Shown one piece after another: positions 54,140 to 61,430 of a stretch of 64,000 nt of DNA. Within the stretch, counting starts at the first letter, position 1. Each line of letters starts with the position of its first letter. The position numbers and the translations under genes are program-made. The notes beneath the pieces were generated by a model. It did not search any database and was not told where the DNA came from. It saw nothing but the letters and a program-made list of their open reading frames with translations. The stretch is from Acuticoccus sp963704595 (GTDB lineage: Bacteria; Pseudomonadota; Alphaproteobacteria; Rhizobiales; Amorphaceae): assembly GCA_963704595.1 (NCBI GenBank), contig OY969922.1:558001-622000 (forward strand), given 5' to 3'.

Positions 54140-55419
54140 GCGAGGCGGCCCCGGTTCCGGCCGATCAGGCCACCGGCGGCCGCGCGGCGGCGCCGGACCC
54201 CGGCGTGGAGAAGCGTGCGGCGAGCCGTGCCCCGCGCCGTCTGCGCAACGTGTTCAACCTCGAGGAATTCGAGGAGGTCGCGCGGCGGCATCTGCCGCGC
54301 GGCGTCTACGGCTACGTCGCCGGGGCTGCCGATGCGTGGACCGCCTTCGGCGACAACCGCAGCGACTTCTCGCACATCAAGATGATCCCGCGCGTCCTCG
54401 CCGGACACGCGACGCGCGACCAGCGCTGGAGCCTGTTCGGCACCCGCTACAACCACCCGTTCGGCATCGCGCCGATGGGCCTCAGCGCTCTCGCCGCCTA
54501 CGACGGGGACGTCGCGCTCGCCAAGGCCGCCCACGCCCTCGGTATCCCTGCGGTGATGAGCGCGACCTCTCTCACCAGCCTCGAGCGCGTCGCGCAGGAA
54601 GGCCCCAGCCGCTGGTACCAGGCCTACCTGCCGGGGGACGACGAGCGGATCGTCGCCATGGTCGACCGCATCGCGGCGGCCGGCTACGAGGTGCTGGTGA
54701 TGACGGCGGACGTGCCGGTCGCCGGCAACCGCGAGGATTCCAAGCGCGACAAGTTCGGCGCCCCGCTGAAGCCGAGCCTCGACGTTGCGATGCAGGGCCT
54801 CATCCGCCCCTCATGGCTTTGGGAGACGATGCTGCGCACGCTGCGCGTCCACGGCATGCCGCATTTCGAGAACAACGACGTGAAGCGCGGGCCGCCGATC
54901 ATCGCAAGGGAAGTCGTCCGCTCGTTCGCGGGCCGGGCGAGCCTTTCGTGGCACCACGCCGAGGTCGTGCGCGAGCGGTTCAAGGGCAAGGTGGTCATCA
55001 AGGGGATCATCGCGCCCGAGGATGCGGCAAGGGCGCGCGACATCGGGGTCGACGGCATCGTCGTCTCCAACCATGGCGGCCGCCAGCTCGACGCCTCGCT
55101 CTCGTCCATCGCAGCGCTGCCGGCAGTGAAGGCCGCGGCAGGCGACATGACCGTGATGCTGGACAGCGGCGTGCGCCGCGGCTCCGACGTCCTGAAGGCG
55201 ATGGCGCTGGGGGCCGACTTCGTCTTCGTCGGCCGGCCGTTCCTGTTCGCCGCCGCCGTTTCGGGCGTGCCGGGCGTCGAGTACGCCGCCGAACTTCTCT
55301 CGGCGGAGATCGACCGGGACATGGCGATGCTGGGCCTCGGCTCGCTCGCCGACCTCGACGAGAACGTCCTCGCCCCGGCCTGGCGTCCGTCCCGGATGAT
55401 GGACGGCGCGCCGGCCTGA
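54136..55419 (+). CDS. FMN-dependent alpha-hydroxy-acid oxidizing protein
   Basis: A 427-residue LldD/glycolate-oxidase family protein from ATG 54136 (ATGA overlap). A ~35-residue Ala/Pro-rich N-terminal extension precedes the barrel. Active-site Lys289 (VVIKGI) and His313 in SNHGGRQLD are present, and MLDSGVRRGSDVLKAMALGA forms the FMN phosphate site. It oxidises an L-2-hydroxy acid, complementing the D-specific dehydrogenase in the same operon. Confidence 0.92.
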   Translation: MSEAAPVPADQATGGRAAAPDPGVEKRAASRAPRRLRNVFNLEEFEEVARRHLPRGVYGYVAGAADAWTAFGDNRSDFSHIKMIPRVLAGHATRDQRWSLFGTRYNHPFGIAPMGLSALAAYDGDVALAKAAHALGIPAVMSATSLTSLERVAQEGPSRWYQAYLPGDDERIVAMVDRIAAAGYEVLVMTADVPVAGNREDSKRDKFGAPLKPSLDVAMQGLIRPSWLWETMLRTLRVHGMPHFENNDVKRGPPIIAREVVRSFAGRASLSWHHAEVVRERFKGKVVIKGIIAPEDAARARDIGVDGIVVSNHGGRQLDASLSSIAALPAVKAAAGDMTVMLDSGVRRGSDVLKAMALGADFVFVGRPFLFAAAVSGVPGVEYAAELLSAEIDRDMAMLGLGSLADLDENVLAPAWRPSRMMDGAPA

Positions 55420-55516
55420 CGCGGCAAAAGTCGTGCGAATGATGGCGATTGGCGCAAACGGGCCTTAACCATCATTCGCAAGCGGCCTTTCACGTCTGCA
55501 GCGCAGACTGCGGCGC

Positions 55517-56107
55517 ATGCAGAACCGCCTGAAATTACCGCTTCTTGCCGTGGCTTTGCTGGCGCTCGCCGGGTGCGGCAGCACGCCCCCGATGGCGATC
55601 AACGACGTTTGCGCCGTGTTCGACCAGCGCGACGGCCTGTTCAACAACTGGTACGCGGACGCGCGCAAGGCCGAGCAGCGCTACGGCATCCCCGTGCCGG
55701 TGCTGATGGCAACGATGCGCGTGGAGTCCGGCTTCGACGGTGATGCGCGCCCGCCGCGGCGCAAGCTCCTCGGCTTCATCCCGTGGAAGCGCCAGTCGAC
55801 CGCATACGGCTACAGCCAGGCGCTGGACGGAACGTGGGACCAGTACCGGCGTGAGACCGGACGCGGGGCCGCCCGCCGCGGCAGCTTCGGCGACTCGGTC
55901 GATTTCGTCGGCTGGTACTATTCGAAGACCGTGCAGAAGTACGGCGTCCCGCGGCACGACGCCTACACCCTCTACATGAGCTATCGCTACGGCTGGACCG
56001 GCTACGCGCGCGGCAACTGGAAAAGCGACCCAGGCGCCCGCAAGACCGCCGCCAAGACGTCGGACTTCGCGCAGCGCTACGCCTACCAGCTCCGCGGCTG
56101 CCGCTGA
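55517..56107 (+). CDS. Lipoprotein with lytic transglycosylase-like domain
   Basis: A 196-residue protein. The signal peptide ends in the lipobox LALAGCG, so Cys19 or so would be lipidated. The domain has YGIPVPVLMATMRVESGF (catalytic Glu of SLT-like folds), AYGYSQALDGTWDQYRRETG and YMSYRYGWTGY, as in EtgA/MltC-like muramidases. It acts on peptidoglycan at the envelope. It is separate from the upstream operon by about 100 bp. Confidence 0.8.
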   Translation: MQNRLKLPLLAVALLALAGCGSTPPMAINDVCAVFDQRDGLFNNWYADARKAEQRYGIPVPVLMATMRVESGFDGDARPPRRKLLGFIPWKRQSTAYGYSQALDGTWDQYRRETGRGAARRGSFGDSVDFVGWYYSKTVQKYGVPRHDAYTLYMSYRYGWTGYARGNWKSDPGARKTAAKTSDFAQRYAYQLRGCR

Positions 56108-56114
56108 GTACGGC

Positions 56115-58202
56115 TCAAAGCCCGAAGGGATCGTCCGTCGCAAAAGCCGCCAGCTGCGGCTCGTCGTCGATGATGCGCACGCGCACGCGGTCCTTCTCGA
56201 TGACGACGTCGCCGACTGCCGTGAGGTCGACGATCAGCGCTTCGGTGTCCTCGGCGACCGCGTCGTCGAGAATGCGGATGCGGCGGGTCGATTCCGTCTC
56301 GCCGGGATCGAACACGAACCGGCCGATCCGCTCCAGATAGTCTTCGCCATCGGTCGCCGTCGCATCCAGCGTGCGGAAGTCGACGATCACGCGGCTGTCC
56401 GCGGCTTCCGACAGCACGGCGGTGACCTCGGCGAACCGGTCCGCCTCGCCGACCCGCACCGCGGCCACCGAGACGACCGGCGCGTCGTCGTCGACGATCA
56501 CGCCGAGAGCGCTGGCGGTCCCGGCGGGGCCGGTGGTCCGCAGGACGAACGTCTCGTCCCCCTCCGCCTCGCGGTCGGGCAGCACCTCGACGTCGACGAA
56601 CTTCCTCCTCTCGCCGGGCGCAAAGGTGAGCGTGCCTCGCGCGGCCACGTAGTCCTCGCCCGCGGTCGCGGTGCGGTCGGCGGTGCGGAAGTCCACAAGC
56701 GTCGTGGTGTCCGATGCCTCCGACAGCGTGACCTCGAAGCGGATCGTGCCGTTCCCCCCGTCGGCGTCCTCGATGAGGGGCTGGAGGAGGTCGACCGCTT
56801 CGGCCCGGAGGGTGCGCCAGTCGCTCTCGAGGATGCCGCCGGTGTCGCCCGAATTGGGGTTCCACGACCACCAGGCGAAGTTCATCGGCACGGCGCCGGG
56901 GTCCGGCGTGCCGTTTCCGTCGAAGTCGCCGCCGAGATAGGCGACGATGGCGTCCGCCCAGGCGCGGTCCGAAGCGGTCTCGAGCTTGCTGCCGAACTCG
57001 CCGAGGAGGATCGGCGCGAGGCCCTCCTCGTGGATGTAGCCCCAATGTTCGCGGAAGACGTCGAAGAGGTTGCTGCCGTCGGTGAACCACGGCTGGGCGT
57101 AGACCGAGGCCGGGTAGTCGTGCGGGGAGTAGACCAGCCTGTCCGCAACGTTCAGCGTCACCGGCCGGTCGCGGACGCCGCCGAGATGGCCGCCCCACCA
57201 GTAATTGTCGCCCTCGTGGCTCGCGACGCCCTCGACGATGATGAGCCAGTCGCTCGCTCGGGCAAGGATCGCGTTGCCGGCGCGTTCTGCTGCGGAGGCC
57301 CAGTCATTCCACGTCGCGCCGTGGGGTTCGTTGGCGAGGTCGGCGCCGATGATCGCGGGGTTGTCGCCGTACCGCATCGCCAGCATCCGCCAGCCGGCGA
57401 TCCAGTCCGCCTCGGTGTAGCCGCCGTCGTACCAGAGGCCGTTGCCGTTGGGTCCGTCGCCCGCGGCGGAGCGGTGATTGTCGAGGATGATGCCGAGGCC
57501 GATGTCTTCGGCGTAGCCGACGATCCTGTCGAGGATCTGGAGCCCGTTGAGGCCCTGGAGATCGGGGTTGGCGCCGAAGTCGATCCCGTTGGGGACGGCG
57601 GACGGGTCGAGCGCCTCCAGCGAGAAGGGCAGGCGGATCGCGTTGAAGCCGGTCGCCTTGATCTCGTCCATCATCTCGGCCCAGTTGCGGGTCCAGAGGC
57701 CGTGGGGCGCGATGGTGTCGGTCTCGAGGCCGAACCAGTTGACTGCCTCGATCTGCACGGTCTCGCCCGCCGCGTTGACGATGCGGTTGCCGCTGGTGGA
57801 GAGCGGCCCCATCACCGAGCCTTCCGCCACCGCCTCGCCGGGGTCGCCTTCCGGCGCGGACGCGCGGGCGACCATCACCTGCGGCGGATCGGCGGGCGCG
57901 GCGGTGGTTTCGCTGGAAGCCTCGAAGCTGAGGTCCTGCGGCGCGCCGCCGGCCTGGAATCCGAATGTGAGGGTCTCGCCTGCGGCGAGCGGGTCGCTGC
58001 CGCTGAGCGGTCCGATCACGTAGGTATTCCCGAAGTGGGAGATGATTGCGGCGTTCCAGATGTTGTCGATCGTGCCGTCGAAGGTCATCTCGATGCGCCA
58101 GCCGTCGGCGGTGGCGGACGGGGTCCACGCGACGTCGGCGACGAAGCCGTTGTTCCAGGCGGAGCGGATCGTGTGCTGGAGCGTGCCCGGTGTCGAAGCC
58201 AT
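56115..58202 (-). CDS. GH5 cellulase-like protein with CBM2 and Calx-beta domains
   Basis: A 695-residue multidomain protein. Residues ~10-95 are CBM2-like (WNNGFVADVAWTPSATADGW, FGFQAGG). About 135-480 is a GH5 barrel with acid/base Glu292 (LANEPHG) and nucleophile Glu402 (LLGEFGSK). About 500-685 are two Calx-beta repeats (TAGEDYVAARGTLTFAPGE; ATDGEDYLERIGRFVFDPGE). There is no N-terminal signal peptide; Calx-beta domains in such proteins go with type I secretion. It probably attacks a beta-glucan such as cellulose outside the cell. Confidence 0.87.
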   Translation of the reverse strand: MASTPGTLQHTIRSAWNNGFVADVAWTPSATADGWRIEMTFDGTIDNIWNAAIISHFGNTYVIGPLSGSDPLAAGETLTFGFQAGGAPQDLSFEASSETTAAPADPPQVMVARASAPEGDPGEAVAEGSVMGPLSTSGNRIVNAAGETVQIEAVNWFGLETDTIAPHGLWTRNWAEMMDEIKATGFNAIRLPFSLEALDPSAVPNGIDFGANPDLQGLNGLQILDRIVGYAEDIGLGIILDNHRSAAGDGPNGNGLWYDGGYTEADWIAGWRMLAMRYGDNPAIIGADLANEPHGATWNDWASAAERAGNAILARASDWLIIVEGVASHEGDNYWWGGHLGGVRDRPVTLNVADRLVYSPHDYPASVYAQPWFTDGSNLFDVFREHWGYIHEEGLAPILLGEFGSKLETASDRAWADAIVAYLGGDFDGNGTPDPGAVPMNFAWWSWNPNSGDTGGILESDWRTLRAEAVDLLQPLIEDADGGNGTIRFEVTLSEASDTTTLVDFRTADRTATAGEDYVAARGTLTFAPGERRKFVDVEVLPDREAEGDETFVLRTTGPAGTASALGVIVDDDAPVVSVAAVRVGEADRFAEVTAVLSEAADSRVIVDFRTLDATATDGEDYLERIGRFVFDPGETESTRRIRILDDAVAEDTEALIVDLTAVGDVVIEKDRVRVRIIDDEPQLAAFATDDPFGL

Positions 58203-58297
58203 GAAACCCGCCTTCTTCTCTGCGCAAGGCTGGTTAATGCCAGCCGGATCGTGCGCGTGGAAGATTTCATGCGGACCAATCCGTCCGAATTGAGGCG

Positions 58298-58335
58298 GCC
58301 GGCGGAGGAAGAGTTATGCTCTCCTCCGCCGGCCG
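58298..58335 (-). terminator. Hairpin at the end of the sugar ABC operon
   Basis: A perfect 13-bp stem (58298-58310 with 58323-58335) encloses a 12-base loop, just past the permease stop. No T-run is seen, but position and strength fit a terminator or 3' stabiliser between the ABC operon and the GH5 gene. Confidence 0.6.
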
Positions 58336-58340
58336 GTGGT

Positions 58341-59339
58341 TCAGTTGTTGCCGCGCAGCTTCTTCAGCCCGTCGAGCGCCACCACGGAGACGATGAAGCT
58401 GCCGATGAAGGCGCCCTGCCAGAAGGTGGAGATGCCGAGGAGGATCAGCGAGTTGCGGATCACCTCGATCAAAAGCGCGCCGAGGATGGCGCCGAGCACC
58501 GAGCCCTCGCCGCCCGACAGGCGCGCGCCGCCGATCACCGCGGCGGCGATGACGGTGAGCTCCATCGCGGTGCCGAGGTTGGTGGTGACGGAGCCCAGCC
58601 AGCCGACCATCAGGACGCCCGCCACGCCGGCCGTGAAGCCGGAGAACATGTAGACGGTGACCTTCATGGCCCGCACCGGAATGCCGGTGAGGAGGGCGGC
58701 GTGCTCGTTGCCGCCGATGGCGAAGACGTACTGGCCCCAGCGCGTCCAGCGGTAGACGAACGCCATCACCAGCGCGATGGCGGCAAGGACAAGGACCGGG
58801 TTCGGGATCCCCCACGAGTTGCCGCCGCCGATGGCGAGAAGCATCGCCTGATCGGGCCCGAATTCGTAGATCATCTTGTTGTTGGAGAGGACGAGCGCCA
58901 TCGAGCGGGCGAACGACAGCATCCCGAGCGTGACCACGAATGGTGGTATGCCGACGAACGCGATCAGCGCGCCGTTGACGAAGCCGACGAGCACCGCGGC
59001 ACCGATGGCGAAGAACCCCGACACCGCGAACGAGTGCCCCTCGCTCATGAAGACGCCCATGACGACGGCCGACAGGACGACGGACGCGCCGACCGAAAGG
59101 TCGATGCCGCCCGACGCGATGACGGTGGTCATGCCGATCGCGATGATCGCGACGAAGGCGAAGTTGCGGGTGACGTTGAAGAGGTTGCGCTCGGTGGCGA
59201 ACGTGTCGGTGACGATGGTGAGGGCGAGGCAGGCGACGATCGCGGCGACGAAGACCCAGAACACCTGAAGCCCGAGGATGCGGGCGAGGAATGTGCGGTT
59301 CTGGCTTTGCCCGATCGCGTCTTCGAGGGAAGTGTTCAT
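58341..59339 (-). CDS. Sugar ABC transporter permease (RbsC/FrcC family)
   Basis: A 332-residue membrane protein from ATG 59339 (ATGA overlap with the ATPase stop). The RbsC motif SGGIDLSVGASVVLSA (about 76-91) and the GGNEHAALLTGIPVRAMKV loop are intact, with about ten hydrophobic helices. Works with the ATPase at 59336 and the divergent binding protein at 60362. Confidence 0.92.
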   Translation of the reverse strand: MNTSLEDAIGQSQNRTFLARILGLQVFWVFVAAIVACLALTIVTDTFATERNLFNVTRNFAFVAIIAIGMTTVIASGGIDLSVGASVVLSAVVMGVFMSEGHSFAVSGFFAIGAAVLVGFVNGALIAFVGIPPFVVTLGMLSFARSMALVLSNNKMIYEFGPDQAMLLAIGGGNSWGIPNPVLVLAAIALVMAFVYRWTRWGQYVFAIGGNEHAALLTGIPVRAMKVTVYMFSGFTAGVAGVLMVGWLGSVTTNLGTAMELTVIAAAVIGGARLSGGEGSVLGAILGALLIEVIRNSLILLGISTFWQGAFIGSFIVSVVALDGLKKLRGNN

Positions 59340-60097
59340 GCCGCGCTCCGCAGGCGGGTTTCGATGGCGCCGGTGATGAGGCCGGTGACCTCCTCTGGCG
59401 AGGTGTCGCTGGCCGCCATGTCGGCGACGAGTTCGCCGCGGCGCAGCACGGCGATGCGGTCGCACACGGCGAACACGTCCGGCATGCGGTGGCTGATGAG
59501 AACGACGGCGATGCCGCGCTCGCGCAGGCGCCTGATGAGTTCCAGCACCTCGGCGACCTGACGCACCGAGATCGCGGCGGTCGGCTCGTCCATCAGGACG
59601 ACCTTGGGATCGGACAGGAGCGTGCGCGAGATCGCGACCGCCTGGCGCTGACCGCCCGACATCTTGCGCACCATGTCGCTCGGCCGGGTTTCCGATTTCA
59701 GCTGTGCGAAGAGTTCGCCGGCGCGCTTGCGCATCCCGGCATAGTCGATGACCGAGATCGGGCCGAAGCGGCGCATCTTCTCACGGCCGAGGAAGACGTT
59801 GGATGCCGCGGTGAGATTATCGCACAGGGCAAGGTCCTGGTAGACGACCTCGATCCCGGCGTGCTGAGCATCCTTGGGGTGGTGGAAGGCAACGGGTTTT
59901 CCGTCGAGCAGGATCTGTCCGCGGCTGGCTCCGAAGTTGCCGGCGATGATTTTTACAAGGGTCGATTTGCCCGCCCCGTTGTCGCCCATGAGGCCCAGAG
60001 CCTCACCGGCATTGATTGACAGGTTAACTCCGTTGAGGGCGTGGATCGCCCCGAAATGCTTGGCGATGCCTGTCAAACGTAGTCGTTCCGAAGCCAT
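59336..60097 (-). CDS. Sugar ABC transporter ATP-binding protein (single-domain)
   Basis: A 253-residue ATPase from ATG 60097 (GGGGTGG upstream); the frame is open farther upstream. Walker A GDNGAGKST, signature MSGGQRQA, Walker B VVLMDEPTAAI and H-loop SHRMPD are present. It has one ATPase domain, as in FrcA, rather than the doubled RbsA form. Confidence 0.9.
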   Translation of the reverse strand: MASERLRLTGIAKHFGAIHALNGVNLSINAGEALGLMGDNGAGKSTLVKIIAGNFGASRGQILLDGKPVAFHHPKDAQHAGIEVVYQDLALCDNLTAASNVFLGREKMRRFGPISVIDYAGMRKRAGELFAQLKSETRPSDMVRKMSGGQRQAVAISRTLLSDPKVVLMDEPTAAISVRQVAEVLELIRRLRERGIAVVLISHRMPDVFAVCDRIAVLRRGELVADMAASDTSPEEVTGLITGAIETRLRSAA

Positions 60098-60137
60098 TTC
60101 CACCCCTGTTTTCAGTCGTTTATTTTCAAGAATATAG

Positions 60138-60165
60138 TTGACGATCCAACGGCAGTAAATATTAT
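60138..60165 (+). promoter_or_regulatory. Candidate promoter for the sugar-binding protein
   Basis: TTGACG (60138-60143) is spaced 16 bases from TATTAT (60160-60165) in a locally AT-rich stretch. It would give a leader of about 190 nt before the ATG at 60362. Confidence 0.5.
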
Positions 60166-60246
60166 CAGACTTAGATCGTCGGTCCGTTCGCAATTAATTT
60201 GCGGGTGGTTACCAACCCGTTTTGCTTTCTTGCAAGAGGGTGTCGG

Positions 60247-60283
60247 CCCGCCTTTCTGCTTCCGTGGCGAAGCAGGGTGCGGG
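60247..60283 (+). other. Structured 5' leader hairpin
   Basis: CTGCTTC/GAAGCAG (60256-60262 with 60269-60275) forms a 7-bp stem with a 6-base loop. CCCGC/GCGGG (60247-60251 with 60279-60283) pairs outside a small internal loop. It lies in the leader between the candidate promoter and the start of the binding-protein gene and does not overlap the ribosome site. It may regulate or stabilise that mRNA. Confidence 0.4.
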
Positions 60284-60361
60284 TCAGTCGTGTCGGTCTG
60301 TTGACAAGTGGCGGGGGCGCGGAAGACGTCGCCGCCAAGAACAAAACAAAGGGGAGGGACT

Positions 60362-61351
60362 ATGAAGCGACTTACTGTTCTCGCGGCCGCCGGAGCGATC
60401 GCGCTCACCGCCGGCACCGCCTTCGCACAGGACGACAAGACCCTGGCGATCGTGGTCAAGGGGCTCGACAACCCGTTCTTCGAGCAGATCAACCTCGGCT
60501 GCCAGAAGTGGCTCGAGGAGAACGCCGACAGCGAATACAAGTGCCTTTACACCGGCCCGGCGTCCTCCGCCGATGAAGCCGGCGAAGTGCAGATCGTCGA
60601 CGACCTTCTGGTCCGCGGCGTCGCCGCCATCGCGATCTCGCCGTCCAACGCGCCGGCCATGGCCAACCGCGTCCGCGCCATCGCGCCCGACGTGCCGGTG
60701 ATGACCATCGACGCCGACTTCCTCGAGAACGACAGCGACCTGCGCGCCACCTATCTCGGCACCGACAACTACCTGATGGGCGTGAAGATGGCCGAGGAGG
60801 CCATGAAGCTGAAGCCCGAGGGCGGCACGGTCTGCCTGCAGCTCGGCAACGTCGGCGCTGCCAACATCAACGCGCGTGCGCAGGGCTTCCGCGACACCGC
60901 CGGCGCCGAGAAGGACATCGAGCGGCTCGACGGCCAGAACGGCTGGACGGAGATCCAGGGCTGCCCGCTCTACACGAACGACCAGTCGGACCTCGCCAAC
61001 CAGCAGATGGCCGACACGTTCATCGCCAACCCCGACCTCGACGCATTCGTCCTCGTCGGCGGCTGGGCGCAGTTCGCCCCGCAGGCCTACACGCAGGTCA
61101 CCGATCAGGTCATGGACAAGCTGAAGTCCAAGGACCTCATCATCATCGCCGGTGACACGCTGCCGCCGCAGACCCAGGCGTTCCGCGAGGGCCGCAGCCA
61201 CGCGCAGGTCGGCCAGCGCCCGTTCGAGATGGGCTACAAGGCGCCGGACGTGATGATCCAGCTCATCAATGGCGAGACCGTGGACGACCCGCTCTACACC
61301 GGGCTCGACGTCTGCAACATGGAAGACCCCGGCTTCTGCGCCGATAACTAG
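60362..61351 (+). CDS. Sugar ABC transporter substrate-binding protein
   Basis: A 329-residue periplasmic-binding-protein fold (type 1) receptor with a Sec signal ending GTAFAQ. The mature part has the RbsB-like start KTLAIVVKGLDNPFFEQI, DLLVRGVAAIAISPSN and VPVMTIDADF. ATG 60362 follows GGGGAGGG. It is divergent from the ATPase/permease genes that serve it, and ends in a strong terminator, so it is expressed alone. Confidence 0.92.
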   Translation: MKRLTVLAAAGAIALTAGTAFAQDDKTLAIVVKGLDNPFFEQINLGCQKWLEENADSEYKCLYTGPASSADEAGEVQIVDDLLVRGVAAIAISPSNAPAMANRVRAIAPDVPVMTIDADFLENDSDLRATYLGTDNYLMGVKMAEEAMKLKPEGGTVCLQLGNVGAANINARAQGFRDTAGAEKDIERLDGQNGWTEIQGCPLYTNDQSDLANQQMADTFIANPDLDAFVLVGGWAQFAPQAYTQVTDQVMDKLKSKDLIIIAGDTLPPQTQAFREGRSHAQVGQRPFEMGYKAPDVMIQLINGETVDDPLYTGLDVCNMEDPGFCADN

Positions 61352-61365
61352 GCGCTGAAACCGAA

Positions 61366-61406
61366 AGCCCCGCGCCGCCGGCAATCCGGCAGCGCGGGGC
61401 TTTTTT
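61366..61406 (+). terminator. Rho-independent terminator
   Basis: A GC-rich stem of about 10 bp (AGCCCCGCGC at 61366-61375 with GCGCGGGGCT at 61392-61401) has an inner CCGG-CAAT-CCGG hairpin and is followed by six T (61401-61406). It ends the sugar-binding-protein transcript and faces the stop of the convergent RTX gene. Confidence 0.9.
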
Positions 61407-61430
61407 GCGTCCGGCGCTGGGTGGCGGCGG

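Noticed and set aside
57030..59561. 843-codon frame antisense to GH5 and the ABC permease
   Set aside because: Repetitive acidic/basic composition; both genes on the minus strand have full active-site motifs.
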